A stretch of DNA of 64,000 nt. It comes from Trichostrongylus colubriformis. Its lineage: Eukaryota > Nematoda > Chromadorea > Rhabditida > Trichostrongylidae. The position numbers and the translations under genes were made by a program. Where the stretch lies: the NCBI GenBank assembly GCA_963978905.1, contig OZ022260.1:8979725-9043724 (forward strand), in the 5' to 3' direction. Shown here one piece after another: positions 17,001-29,347 of this stretch (position 1 is the first letter of the stretch; each line of letters begins with the position of its first letter). Under the pieces are notes generated by a model. The model was not told where the DNA came from, searched no databases, and was given only the letters and a program-made list of their open reading frames with translations.

Positions 17001-18622
17001 CGATGATCCAAACGTGCCCCCTCCTACCGAGGAAATAGAGGTTTGTAGTAATTGTATCCCTTCCGTTTTTTGTTGATTAATTCTTGATTATTCGATGGAT
17101 AGGTGGAGACCTCAGAACAACGGTACATGCTCGACATCGTTTCCCCTCCGCATATACCGTTACAACAATCAATACTCTACGACAATGTTGTTGAGTGAGT
17201 TTTATATATTTTTTGTACTTTCTCTTGGTTTTCAACGGACTCACAGAAAGGCTGGGTAAAACGAGCATTGCATAGACTGGTTGATCCTTCCATGAAACCG
17301 TTTTCGTTGCCACCGTAATGTTAGCATTGTTTGCCCAGATGTGGAATTGTAACAAATCTTGTTTTCAGGAATGGCATGGATATGTATGACGTCAATCTGA
17401 CGCAAGAAGACGCTTCAGATGAACGTGTTCGAGTTCTGATCGATCCGAAGCCACCCAAGAAGGGCCGGTTGACGTATGATGAATATTATGACAGAGTAGT
17501 TGTACGTTTTATATCCAAACGTACTGGCGTTCACGAACATGGGTCGATTTTTTATCATTTTTTAGAGCAAAAACATGCAAGAAATGGAGGTGAACGCGGC
17601 CACGATAGAAATGGCAGCACCGGTACGTCATGTGAGTCTGATGACAGAGGCGGGTCCAGTAGTTGTAGCGCAGCCGGCTGGAAGACTGCGTCGAAATCGT
17701 TTGATACAATCACAGTCTGATCGGCCGAATGGAGCAAGGAATCTGGATTGGATCATTGATGCTGTGGCTCGAGTGAGTTTACTGTGCTACTTTATGACGT
17801 TTTTGATTGTTAAACGATTATTTTTGAAAGGTCCAAGTGGTTTAGGGATTGGATGTGGATTCGGCAAGTCCCCACAATCGACGAAAACCGGTAATGCATA
17901 AATGTCAATATTGTGGTCGGGTCGACAAGTATCCAAGTAAAATCAAAGCACATCTACGTACCCATACTGGAGAGAAACCATTCAAGTGTGATATATGCGG
18001 TATGACGTTTGCACAACGCACCCCTATGCGTTTGCATGTTCGACGGCATTTAGATCAGAAACCGTGAGTACCTCGAGTGCTTTATTCTTTTGATATGTAA
18101 TACCACGCCAAAATTTTCAGGTACATATGTACCATAGAAGGCTGTGATCTGCGGTTTGTATCAGGCGCTTTGTTGAATTATCATCAACATACGAAGCATT
18201 TTTTGACGAAAAGGTGAATTTTTGAGTGATCCTAAACTTTAAAACCAGAATTTCAAATAACCATAATACGATCAGGAATTCTTTTTTGCTATTTTCTGAA
18301 TTCCTTTAATTTTCACTTAAGGTACATTTGCTTGAAAGGCTGTGGGAGATTCTTTGCGAGTGCTAGAAATCAACGGAATCATGAAGCGAGATGTTTCTAC
18401 AATACCGCACAGGCCCACGATTTTGGTGATGCGATCTATGAGCAACTGGTTTATAATGATCAGGAGGAAGAAGAGGCTAGTGATCACGAGGTGCGTACCT
18501 ATAATACCATGAGGTATATTGTAATTCTACAATATTGTGATTCACGCGATTCGGTTCTGGGCTAATCTGTACTGTCTCACATTTGTCAGGCTCCTACTGT
18601 AGTCGCAGCCGTTTTCTTATAG
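14081..18622 (+). CDS. C2H2 zinc-finger transcription factor, about eight fingers (second of the tandem pair)
   Basis: Probable nuclear DNA-binding protein of about 660 residues. Exons: 14081-14182, 14330-14383 (weak sites), 14455-14664, 14996-15091, 15170-15346, 15482-15692, 15847-15971, 16978-17040, 17103-17194, 17369-17501, 17566-17772, 17846-18063, 18121-18213, 18322-18490, and a short last exon 18590-18622. Four fingers follow an acidic start, the fourth with C-x4-C spacing and rebuilt by joining 15346 to 15482. A long acidic linker precedes a second cluster (about 17890-18400): C-x2-C, C-x2-C, C-x4-C, then a final finger ending H-x3-C (C2HC). The core K-Y-P-S-K-I recurs at the first finger of each cluster, as in the upstream gene. 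An alternative 3' end would splice 18490 to 21193. ATG 14081 sits one base after a TTGCAG acceptor. Confidence 0.82.
16254..16940. repeat. Palindromic mariner derivative in a zinc-finger intron
   Basis: A 687-bp near-palindrome. The left end reads TTGGGTAGTCTTAAAAGTCT and the right end is its imperfect inverse; TA precedes the left end, and the right flank reads TG. The right arm encodes the mariner signature YSPDLAPSDYHLF (about 16662-16700) and the left arm is an inverted copy of the same part. Only the 3' portion of a transposase is present, so it is non-autonomous. Confidence 0.8.
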
Positions 18623-20546
18623 AGCATTGAGTACGCTTGGGTGGTAGACCTTCGAAGATAAAGGTGGAGCTAATAAATAGAGCAGCAGTTCAGAAAAACA
18701 CTGCGAAAGGTCGCAAAGCTAGGGAATGAGATTCCTATCCCTTCGCTGAGAATAGGTGTAATACCGTCCACTGACCTCTCGCTACCCAATTCTGTGATGT
18801 ATGGCGGTCATACGCAGCTGATTTGGATAAGCTGACTGCTGGAGAGTGCTGCGAGACCGCCATATGACCGCGTGGGCAGTCAAATTGACCTGCATACTGC
18901 TTCAAGTCTAACAATTTCTGGCCCCCACTTTTTACTGCATTTCGCAAATTACACTTTCATTTTGAGAACTTATTCCCAGAGGATGGAACTCAAAAGTCAG
19001 TCCGATGAATGAGATTAGTTTAGATGAATGAAGAGCTCGAGCAAGCACTGGAGACTGTGGAAAATACAATACTCGTATCTGATGGGAAGCCGCATGAAGG
19101 GAGCAAGAACTTGTTCAGTGCAAGCTGATGGTAATTATGGGTTTTTGCTTAGAAAGCGATTTTTGGATAAGGAAAGTGTGATGGTGCTCACTTCTGCCTT
19201 TTTTCTATTGTATACCTTTTATGCTGTCGTGAACCTTGTCTGTGATTTATTAATTAGTGTTTCTGCGCGGCAATGGGATTACATTGATCAGCAAAATACC
19301 CGCTGTTGGTTTTTTTCATGAAGGAAGCTTTTTTGTTATGCTTTTGGTTATGTCTTTGCTTTTTTTCGTTTTTGAATAGTTTTTATTATGCGGATTGACT
19401 TTTGATGTGACCGCACCTTAGGCAAAATACGGGTTTTTATATTTTGTTAAATTGATGCCACAAAGTATCACATTCATTGTATTGAGTGATGTGGGTATGT
19501 GTTCTATTTGGTTGTTAATAACAAAATTTCATAGATTTTCTCAGCTATTGTTCGTGATTGACACAATAAAGTGTATCTTTAAATATTTGGACTCACTGTT
19601 ATTCATGGGATTTCGTGATCATCATTGGAAAGGGAATACACTCGTAGTGTCCTTTTCTTATGTTTCATGAAGGGGCGGAGCTAGTGTCAGGAAGCGGAGT
19701 TCCTTCTGGAACACAACTGCTCCGTTTCTATTTGCGAATTTTTTTCCCTGATTTATGTCCCTCCCATATTACGAGTTGTAATAGAAGAATACAAAAAAGC
19801 TGCGAAAAGTGGGCAAGATTTGAGAGTTGAAAAAGTGTAGAGCATATGGAAGTGCTAGAAATTTATAAACAAATAGAATTAGCAAAAAATAACATCTGTA
19901 TTTGTAAAATTAGTTGCTGAACAGTCGGATGTGGTTTATCTGAATTTTCCAATTTTTACGAAATTTTCCTATTATTTACTGCTCTACAGTGATAGGCTGG
20001 GAAAATTGATTGCTAATCGCTCCTTCGACAGACAGGACTTGAAATTAAAAGCTTCTCGCCTTTCTCGAAAATGCACAGTCATAATTAAACCTATTAGATG
20101 AAAGAAAATTTCATTGAAACTTGACCACTTGAGTCAAGCAAAATTGTTCTGAAACTCGAGAAATTAACATAGATTGCATTGTGTGCCTGAGAAATTCGAA
20201 GAGAAAAATCACACCAATCTGCTTTCTGGACGTTGCCATGACTACGGCCGCTATGGTGAATGGTTGCAGAACATCTATGGCCGCTTGTCTTCACGATTTC
20301 GTGATCATTCTATTCTGCTTTAATTTGTTTCTAAAATATTTATAGATGATAACCATGGCTTATAAACCACTTGGATTTGATCAGTGATCCCTTTAACCAT
20401 CAGTCTAGCCCATAAATTTTTGCATTGATTAAAAAAAATATGTACGCTTTAGGTTTTCTAATGAAGCTGGCGAAGCACCCCGTTACAGAAACTAGGAACT
20501 TTGTTCTCCTTCCCACTGTTGATGCATAAAAATATATGAAAAGCAG
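18623..20546. other. AT-rich intergenic or intronic stretch, no gene recognised
   Basis: T-rich single-copy-looking sequence with only short unconvincing ORFs. If the second zinc-finger gene continues to 21193, this is intron. Confidence 0.4.
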
Positions 20547-20765
20547 GGTGGAGGTGATGCAGTGAAACGAGGCGCTGCCGCCACTAGCCTTGACCAAGGA
20601 TCAAATCCCACATCAATTGCCGCTCAGGTCAACCAAACCTTCCATCCATTCTGGGTCGGATAAGCATTTCCAGATTCGTCTGAACAAGGGGTTATGAGAT
20701 CACTAATTCGACCGGCAATCTAAGTTGGTGTAGTGTCGATAATGGTGTCTCCAGGAGCCATTACA
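20547..20765 (+). repeat. tRNA-like SINE, diverged copy
   Basis: Contains GGATCAAATCCC, which resembles a tRNA B box, then a tail with GGTCAACCAA and CCTTCCATCC. It aligns by eye with the copy at 29754-30010. Confidence 0.5.
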
Positions 20766-21192
20766 TCACTTTATGAAAAGAGTCGAAAACACGTTCTGTG
20801 CGCGAATTATAGGTTAAATAAAATCCGAAAATGAATTTGGAAATCTGCAATCGGATTTCCTGCAGCTTTCACGCTGTAATGGTCCACTTTTAGTTGCATA
20901 TTTGCCCGGGGGCGGTGCTTGACGAAGGGGCGCGGTTATTATCGCGTGTCGCGTATTCGCGGATTATATAACAATACATCACAAAACGCATTGCCTGTGA
21001 TGATTTGTTTCATCACACTATATACGTGCTCAGATTCTAGTGGTTTGTAAAGGACTTGAATGATGAGTTACATGCTGAAAATATCTTTTACTGCCTCTAT
21101 TGCAGCCTGACGACGTCGCGTGGTCTGTTGGTTGGATGGTCTGCAGAAATTAAGTAGCTTAAGTAGCGAATACCTTAACTTGCTCAGTTCAG

Positions 21193-21399
21193 GCAATGCT
21201 TTCCGATGTACACCTTCACAAGCTGGTGATCGAACCAATACGGCCACCTCCAGCTGAGCATACAGAAAGTTCAACGATGACGGATCCGTTACAAGTTCGA
21301 GAAGTGGAGACAGATCCGATGGAGAGACGATCAGTTGCCGTCGGAACGGAAGCCGATGAGGAGAGAGTGACTGCCGAAGGAGTAACAATCACGGAAGAG
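21193..21399 (+). other. Exon-like acidic ORF, possible distal exon of the second zinc-finger gene
   Basis: A 207-base open segment framed by GTTCAG and GAG/GTATGC, in phase 0 on both sides. It encodes 69 residues rich in E, T and D, like the linkers of both zinc-finger genes, and starts A-M-L-S-D-V-H-L-H. Exon 18322-18490 also ends in phase 0, so a join is allowed. No following exon was found before the transposons at 21500. Confidence 0.45.
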
Positions 21400-21853
21400 G
21401 TATGCCACCCTTGAGTATGCTCTCAAAGTTCACGATCTCCGACCCTGATCAATAGCTTTGGGATGAGCCGTGCACCTCAAGTGTCCGGTAGGATACGTAT
21501 AGTATAGCTCAAAAGTATTCGGCTGAACACTTTTTGTCATAACTTTTCTTCTACTTGACCAAATTTGACAAAATTTTAATATGTGGTGCCTGAACTTATT
21601 GTCAACATTTCCTTCTACTTTATTGCCGCTTGACTTTTTCCATGGTTTTTTTTTACAAGAATGAAAACGGCTTGGTCAAGAAAAACGGCTTTCTTTACAA
21701 AAACAAAACGAGCAAGCCTCAGAGAACATTAATATTCTGTAGAAAGACCACGATTTTTGATGACAGCGGCACGGCGGGACGGCATTGAGATGGCACTCCA
21801 AGAACAAAAAATTGCATTTAACCAAGCAACTTACACCGTTGAGTGCCAAAATA

Positions 21854-22748
21854 TTAGGTTGTCCCAAAAGTCTTGTAGGATTTTTCTAAAAAAATCATTA
21901 ACTCTTGTTTACTTCGAGGCAGGTCTAGGCGGTTCAGGAATATGGTAGAACGTTCCCCAAGCTTTTCTAGGAAATTATGTAATGACCCACCAAATCCCGT
22001 AGAGAGAGCTACAATGCCCGTTGTCGATACCCACCCAACTCGCAGTGTCATCTACTATGAGCGGTCTTGCGGCACCAAAACGACGGAAGCCTGCCACTCG
22101 ATCAGCGCTGCATTGGGCAAGGGATGTGTGAGCTACGAGACCATGCGCCGCTGGTTCATCAGCTTCAGCAACGCCGAGACTGAAGTGGAAGACAATCCAC
22201 GCTCAGCACTGAGCTACTTCTGGGGCGCTGATGGAATGCTTTTCCATGAGGTGCTGGTACAAGGCGAGACAGTCATTGCTGTTGTATACACCTACCAGCT
22301 CCAGCAGCTCGCCGTCGCTGTTCGAGAAAAGCTCCAAAAAATTTCCGCGGTCAAGGTCCGCGGCCGTCCTCCCAAGACGACGCCCCCTCCGATTTCACGA
22401 AAAGTACCCAGGCCAAGCTACACGAGCTCGGCTGGGATGTCCTGTCCTACAGGCCATACTCCCCAGACATTGCCTCTTCTGACTATCACCTTACCCATCC
22501 TCTTGAATCCTTCCTGGCCAAGAGAAAATTCCTTGATTACGGCATGCTTGCAAAGGCGATCCCTGATTTTATCGACTCCCAGAACCCAGGGTTCCAGGAA
22601 GGGGGAATCAACGATTTACCTATGAGGTGGCAGAGTCTTATTGATAACAATGGTGAATACGTTGCTGCCTAATTGTAATTTGTTGGAAGAAAAAATAATA
22701 AAAAATGGTGGTCGAAAAAAATCCTACAAGACTTTTGGGACAACCTAA
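21854..22748 (+). mobile_element. Mariner element, internally deleted
   Basis: An 895-bp element with inverted ends starting TTAGGTTGTCCCAAAAGTCT and TA on both sides (21852-21853, 22749-22750). The corresponding empty site survives at 59923-59930. It carries a damaged transposase similar to the Hsmar1/SETMAR branch. Confidence 0.92.
22018..22672 (+). pseudogene. Mariner transposase, internally deleted and frameshifted
   Basis: The N-terminal helix-turn-helix part reads RSVIYYERSCGTKTTEAC and continues past ETMRRWFISF in one frame to about 22230. The C-terminal part, in another frame, has the RPYSPDIASSDYHL signature and ends with NDLPMRWQSLIDNNGEYV before TAA. The middle, including the segment that normally carries the first catalytic aspartate in an HDNAR-type motif, is missing or scrambled. 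It cannot be an active DD34D enzyme. Confidence 0.85.
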
Positions 22749-22964
22749 TAGTATATTTAGTATGCAGTGTCTCCAAGTACAACATACTAAAATTTCTCTT
22801 AGATCGGTCCAGTCGTAAAAAAGTTACAAGTGAAAAACCCAAGTGAACAGCCATTTGGCCGAATACATTGAGCGCTACTGTAACTGGATCCAAAGTTGAA
22901 AAGTTAGATTGTTTTGAATAAACTTATGCCCTGCCATGGGGAAGAGGATTCTTCTTTGCTTCTA

Positions 22965-23817
22965 TTAGGTTGGAACATAATTTCTGTCACACTTTTTGTT
23001 TTCCTTGGGGAAAACTGTGGAAGCTTCGGGAGCATTTGGTAGGGGGGGGTATATGAAGCGTCTGAAAAGGGCTTCTGAATAGCACATTCATATTCTCTAC
23101 GGCTTCAACTAGCAGTGAATTTACGGCAATTTCGCGAAAGGTGCGAAATTCACGAACACCGCCTCGGTTCCTCAGCATGCGAGGCCACTAACAAAATTAA
23201 CCAGTCGATGGACCCAGGTACTGTCTCTCATATGGCGGCAGCCCGATGGCTCGATCGGCTCAAATTGGAACAGGAAAGATTTCAAAAAATTGCATTGAGG
23301 AAAAAACTTTTTTTTTTTGAAAATTTTCAAAAAAGTAGGAAACTGTTACCATCCAACACGACAGCCACTGCCGATCTCTACTGCAGGCAATTGGACACCG
23401 GAGCGGCAAAACTTACCGGAAAAATGGACCAAGACCTCTTCCTCCACGATAACGCTCACCCACATGTGGCAAAGTTGGCGTGTCAAAGGATCCAGGACCT
23501 TGGCTAAACGAAGCTCCCCCGTCCACCGTAATCTCCGGACATGGCCCCAACTGACTACCACCTATTCCGATCTCTGAGCCACTTCCTCGATGGACCGCAG
23601 TTCAAAGATGACGATGATCTTAAAATCGGCCTCCAGACTTTCTTCGACCAGAAATCTCCAGACTTCTATAAGCAAGGCATCTATAATCTCCCTATTCGTT
23701 GGCAATATATTGTTGATCATAATGGTGCATATTTTGTTGATTGAAGTTAGACACAAATAAAGAAAAATAAATTTGAAATTTTTGTCATTGTGTGACAGAA
23801 ATTATGTTCCAACCTAA
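22965..23817 (+). mobile_element. Second mariner element, different subfamily
   Basis: An 853-bp element with inverted ends starting TTAGGTTGGAACATAATTTC and TA duplications at 22963-22964 and 23818-23819. It lies 84 bp right of the family X copy. The ends differ from those of the first mariner beyond TTAGGTTG. Confidence 0.9.
23115..23744 (+). pseudogene. Mariner transposase with frameshifts
   Basis: Fragments in order: an LRQFRERCEIHEH-like start, QLDTGAAKLTGKMDQDLF, the motif LHDNAHPHVAKLA with the first conserved catalytic aspartate, and after a stop and a frame change MAPTDYHLFRSL and FKQGIYNLPIRWQYIVDH-like C-terminus (the sequence reads YKQGIYNLPIRW), ending in TGA near 23744. At least one stop (23506) and one frameshift break it. 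Dead copy. Confidence 0.85.
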
Positions 23818-25196
23818 TACAAAAATAGGGGCCATGCTGTAATTGCTAGGGAGCATTTCCAATCCTTAAGCTTCTACCGTGCAAAATTATCCTGCTGACA
23901 GCTATTTTCAGACCATTGCTCTAGTGGAGTCTCTTCTTCGTGATTCATTGAATTCACACAAAATTTTCAATCGCCTGGAACCTTTTCACAAAAGTAGTCT
24001 CATCCAGCTACAACCGATACGATCAGCCACTGTCACACCGGTATTTTTTAAGTACTTTTTGAATTTATTCAATTTAATATTATGAGGCATGTATCAGTAT
24101 GGATTCGCGGACCGCGACGTACGGTACCATGCGTGGGCGAGCTAGAAGAAGGGTCAAGCATGGGTCGAGAACTCCATCCTCAAAAGGAGATGGGATCAGG
24201 AAAGAGAATGGGCCGTAATTGATTGGTGCTCGAGTGAACCTTGCTGTTCCTTTATTTTTTTCTATTGGGAAAAGAATGCTTTAACAAGGAGCAGTATTTG
24301 TAATGTACCAATTACATATGACAGAAATTTTCACTGGAACAGCAGTGATTTTCCCACCTCATTTTGTGTGTGTATGGTGTATTCTGATGAGAACGGTCAT
24401 TCCTCAGCGATTCTATGGCATAATGCGCATAGTAGTCCAAATTTCGACAGTCCCTCATCTTTTCATAAATTCCTCGGCAACGTGAGATCGTTAGTTTTTT
24501 GGCACACATTGGTGGATGATCGGTCTACTGCATTCTTCAACGTTGAAGTTCCAAGGAGTTGCAGTTGGGGTCTTATATTGACCCAAAATCCTGAGCACTC
24601 CCGTCGGAATCCATGAGCAAAGTCCTGTTTATTATATATGTACTGTGGTTGCATTCAATTAATTGAGATGAAAACTCGAAAATGTCCAAGAAAATTCAAA
24701 TTTCTTCATCAGGTCTGCAGATGGCGGTGGTTTCGTAGTTGTTTTCAACAGCCGAATCTGCCTTATTATCGTGTGCTCACGTCCCTCTTCTTTTGGATAA
24801 CCCTATTTTATCGACATTTTATTTTACTAGACATTGCAAAAGTATAAATTAGTATAAAATTGGGTCCTCTCTCCATTATCTTTTTGAACACAACTTTTAA
24901 GCAGTATACCAACAGCACGTACATGTATGTATGCATGCATGCAGTTATTAGTCATCAGTGGATTCTTCGATAGGTTTGGGAAAAGGTTAACGTATTTTTC
25001 ACAAAAAAAATTCTCAACCAATGTTTGACCTTAGTCGGGAGCTCCGTATGTAATCGGCTCCTTAGCGAGTACCCTGTCATTTGCCTTACTTTAGCACATA
25101 ACATGAAATCGTCTCTGCGCGCCGCGTGCGAATCCTGTCCTACAGAGCAAATTAAAAATTAAAACAAAAATAGATAAGTAAAATCAGACTATACAG
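23818..25196 (+). other. Candidate 5' exons of the downstream gene, unresolved
   Basis: Three segments look codable: about 23912-24042 (T-I-A-L-V-E-S-L-L start, after TTTTCAG), about 24348-24480 (contains VYSDENGHSSAILWHN, reminiscent of a propeller strand) and about 24712-24768. Their phases do not join cleanly to 25197, so I do not assemble them. The first exon and start codon of the next gene are probably here. Confidence 0.35.
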
Positions 25197-28100
25197 GTAT
25201 GTTGGTGAGCGTAATGAGCTAGATTGGATGGGTATTTCAGCGCTATTAGCGGAATCACGTAAACGAAAGTATTATTATCTTAGCGTAAGTCAGAGATACC
25301 GGAAGGGGTAATTTTGCAGTTTATGGAATATAATGGTAGAATTGCCCGGCAGTTTAAAAGTAGAGAAAAAACAAGATGAAACGGCGAAAAACCGAAAAAT
25401 TGGAACCCAAAACCTATTTCTCTCTCGCCCCCTCTGCGTCTAACCGGAGGTAGACTGCAGACGGGCGGATAGGCTAAATCAGCCGGCAGCGAACGTTGTC
25501 CCGCCGTCACGGCAACTCGCCCGACTAATGAACTGCAGAACGACACACCGTCCTGCGGGGCCGTGATAAGACCCGCCGCGTTTTTTTTTTGGATGCGTGT
25601 TTCACCACATATCCTCTCTACTAAAGTGGAAGGTTTGTTCAGAAAACATGTACTCCCAGTTCTCACTTTCTTTTACATCATTTTACGTAAGAAAAAGTTG
25701 AGATCTTTTATTGCACGGCAAGACGTCAAATTATGTTTTGAACGATTTCAGTTATCCGCTGAAACTCTCCCGGTGTGTTCACTCTCATGCGGTTCAGCAG
25801 GTCGAACAGCAGTTTTGATCGGTGAATCAGAACACGACACATGGTGTTCTCATGCTGGAAAGGTGATAATCGCTCAACGAAGCAAAGTGAGTTTCCGTAA
25901 AACAAACTCACTACATCTCCACCAAAAGCAGTTATTGAGCCTACTTCACATGAAAAAATTACAAAATTAGTATTCAAATAGATTTCGGTTTGTTTCGGCT
26001 TTCTGAGGTTGACGCTGTCGTTTATATTTAAGAAGAACTGTCTAGAAATCAAATCAAAAACCAGTCTGTTCAGTTCCTGATCATACCTGTAGCTGCTGTT
26101 ATGTGGGCGGGGATGCACTGTGAAATAATCGCTACGCTACCGTTCGCTCCATACTACATGACCGATTGGTTTTGAAAAAGCTAGCGATGAAATTTGAGAA
26201 AAGTCATGTCTTCGATATAAATTAGCTGTGTTTAATGAGTTGCATTTGTTCTCCGTTTTCCAAGTGTGAGTCATTTGGGTTCTTGGGAGTTCTCGACATT
26301 TATTCTCAGTGACTTGAGTTCTTGCGAAACAAAATATAAACATGGAACAATCATGATAAATACAGCAAACAGCACATGCACATTTGACGATAATTCTCTC
26401 AATAACAGTCTTTGATAAATATTAAAAAAAAACAAAAAATAGCCAACAGGACTTCACATATCACTATTACAGTCCTCCTCCATTCCCCTAGCTGTGTGTC
26501 CATCAGCTTCGGCCTGGTCATCACAAGGAATGCTGGCCGTAGGTGATGTCGCCGGCGACGTCCACCTTATTATCAATGACGCTGTTCTCGGCACTTTAAA
26601 GGTGATTTTTAAATTTTCTAGTTAATGTTGAGCATTATTAGGCTGCACTGCTACTCACTTTCCACCCCTCGAGTACGGTGGTTGGTGCTAAACTCATTTC
26701 AGAAAATGAAACACCCTTTAAGAATTGGCCCCTGCAAGTCGTTGTCCATACAACATGTGCATTCTAATGTCATTACGATTACCATCAGAAGCCTGTGCAC
26801 ACCGTCTTCCAATACGAAAAATTTTGAACATTTCGGCCTTAATTTTATTGTAAATCGTTAGTGACTCAGGTACACTCTCAAGCCGTCTCTGCTCTCGACT
26901 GGATCTCGCAATCACAAATTGTATCTTGTGGAGCAGACGGCCTCATAACTATTATACATCTGAAGGGGACTTCCCTCGAAGTGGATAAGGTATAGAAGAT
27001 GAAGCTTCATGAAGTATATCGAGATGTATCACAATTTTTTCTCACACTGAAACCGAATGACGTGTGGTGTACGACAGGACACTCCAATTGGTAGCTCACA
27101 CAAAGAGTTGGTGGTCGGGTTACTTAGCCAGTGGCCACCATAGTGAAAACAGCTAGGTACTTGTTGCACGCACGCGTTTTGCATGACGTGGTGACCCAGT
27201 TGAGTGTCCTGTCGCACGCCTGACTGACGCGTACAGTATGAAAGATATTGCCTTCGCGCGCATAGGATCAATAGCCTCTACTCATGTGCAATAGGTGGCG
27301 ATTTCTCTTGTATGCATGGCGGTTGATAAGTAAAGAATGCATAGAAGAGCTATTTTTGCCGAGGTCAGCTCATTTACTTTACGCTTCGAGTGATATTCTT
27401 CAATTACAGTCACTACGACTTGCCGTAACTGATCTACCGCGAAAAATTCGCAAGTCTTCATCATCAGCAAAGTCACTTTCAGTTGTTGCCATGAGCAGGT
27501 GAAGTAATTGGATTTGTTCATATAACAGACGACAAAACTTGAACAAAAAAGTTTAGGTGGGTCACTTACAGGCAGTAAGTCCTGATTTCCATCATTATTG
27601 TTTTCTGACGGAAATGGGAAAATGGCTGAAAAAGCTACGGGCAGACTTTCCTATCTCTGGAATGCCTGATTCTGGGCTATGATAACGAGCCTATTAAGTA
27701 TTTATGTAAATGATTCCTCACTCAAAGGACCCGGCCCAGTATTACTTAGATAGAAAAAGTGCGAATTTGAAATTGAAGGGAAACATCTTTAAAGGCACAG
27801 TTCACGATGATTTTCACGCCTCGTCGCGCTCCATGAAGACTCTGGGAGTGCTAAAGAACACAATTGTGGAGGAAAAACGGGGAAACTTTCCACTTTGAAA
27901 ATGAAGTGTTTCTGACCTTTGGATTCGACGAGTTGGCAGCTTGAAAGCATGTAATATTTGGACAAGTTTTTACGTGATAAAATCCGATAAGGTTGTTTTT
28001 ACAATGGGAGTATTTCCTATCATTCCTTATCGCAGTCGATATCACGCCTCTCATACACGTGAAAGCCACCGCTTACCAGCTGGTTGAATCGAAGATGGGT

Positions 28101-29062
28101 GTGGGCCATCTTGAGACGGTGGCCGTCATCTTATTTGCATGTTCCTTACGCGTTAAGCACTCACCATTGCGCCGCGATGATGGCACACCCTTTGCCTTTG
28201 TGGAAGGGGCTATCTGCTCGCTGATGGAACCAAGGTACTCATATTATCGTGAACTGTGCCTTTAACTTCCACCATGTACCTCACCCGTACAGTTTAAAAT
28301 TGGTTACGGGTAAGGGGCACACTCGCCACATTACGTGACAAACTCTATTCGAGTGTCCTGTCGTACACCCCACACTTGCTCGACGTAGTTTGAAGCTAGG
28401 ATCTACCCCTGCCAAGCCATACAAACCTTCGGCAAATCTGGAATCGATCAGTCGCCATCAAGGATAATGGTAAAGTAAAGGCACGTAATAGTACATACTC
28501 GGCCGGCCCCCCACGGATCATTACGGTTGCCCATGGACCTTTCAATGCCCTTCCAAGAATGTGAATGGAAGCCAAGTGCATGGTTCACCACATCAAAGGG
28601 ATTGATTAATCACGAGTTTTCGGTGTTTTTATTGCTTGTGTTAATTACAGGTCAGGTGCAGAGGTATGCATTGCCAGTGAGACAGGCGGCTTGTGGATTG
28701 TATCAATACCAGATCTCCGATTAAAGACCATCGTCAACGAACCGCAGGCTGTCCAATCAATTCTGTATCTCTCATCATTCGTCGTTTTATGTGGAGATCC
28801 TGAATCGACGACACTGCTCCTGAACGATGGTTCATTTGCCGACACACTCCCTATAGGCGCTATGCATCAATGCAAAGTCGACGAAGAGCTGCTGGTCATT
28901 GCTGACGGCACTCAGATTCTTATCTATGATGTGTCCACAAGAAGTGTCATGCTCAATGAGAAGCGACCTATGCGAAGTATGAACGTCTCACCACAAGGCG
29001 ATCTCATTATTCTTAATGACAATGAACTTGTCACGTATAGGCTCATGAAAAGTAATGCATAG
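25197..29062 (+). CDS. WD40/beta-propeller-like protein, 5' incomplete
   Basis: I do not recognise the family. Seven exons keep phase: 25197-25284, 25752-25886, 26473-26601, 26870-26989, 27410-27498, 27992-28234, 28651-29062, giving 404 residues to the TAG at 29062. Propeller-like strands appear as GMLAVGDVAGDVHLI, then AVSALDWISQSQIVSCGADG, then VCIASETGGLWIVSIPDL and VSPQGDLIILNDNELVTYRL, with the usual small-residue-then-aspartate turns but no GH/WD pairs of the classic kind. A basic serine-rich segment (KIRKSSSSAKS) sits in the fifth exon. The 27992 exon has the weakest acceptor. The start lies upstream of 25197. Scaffold or trafficking roles are possible for such folds, but nothing here shows which. 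Confidence 0.68.
25400..25580. repeat. GC-rich repeat-like segment in an intron
   Basis: A locally GC-rich block (CCGGCAGCGAACGTTGTCCC and similar) in the first resolved intron, unlike the AT-rich flanks. Probably an old element; no clear ends. Confidence 0.3.
27066..27220. repeat. Short inverted-repeat element, GGTGTACGACAGGACACTC ends
   Basis: A 155-bp element in the intron before 27410. The left end GGTGTACGACAGGACACTC is matched by GAGTGTCCTGTCGCACGCC on the right. A lone related arm occurs at about 28351-28371. No certain target duplication. Confidence 0.6.
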
Positions 29063-29347
29063 TTTGATAAATTTGAAATAGAACAAAGTTCATGAAGTAT
29101 CGAGAAGTGAAGAATTCAAAAAGTTCGCGAAAGAACGAGTATGTTATCTAGGCAATATAGTTTTCGAAATGTACAAGTAATAGTTATGGGGTTATGAGGA
29201 ATCCTCATGGGGGGTCGCATCTTAGGTTAGAAGTATCTGGGTATAATTTCATTCACAAATTCATAGAGTACTTCTCATCGACTACCTCCTTTTATGTTAT
29301 TGTATCCTTTGAAAAGAAAGTGATCAATAACTATACTTTGTACTATG
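29063..29347. other. 3' flank of the propeller-like gene
   Basis: AT-rich sequence after the stop codon. No AATAAA is obvious; nothing else seen. Confidence 0.35.

Larger units (their letters stand above)
21500..22880. repeat. Tc1-like MITE (family X), copy interrupted by a mariner
   Basis: The right end reads AGCGCTACTG followed by TA; the left end is a degraded inverse (AGTATAGCTCAAAAGTATTC). Both halves align with the uninterrupted copy at 59539-60046. The interruption at 21852-22750 is the mariner described next. Ends in CAGT with TA duplications are typical of Tc1-like elements. Confidence 0.85.
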
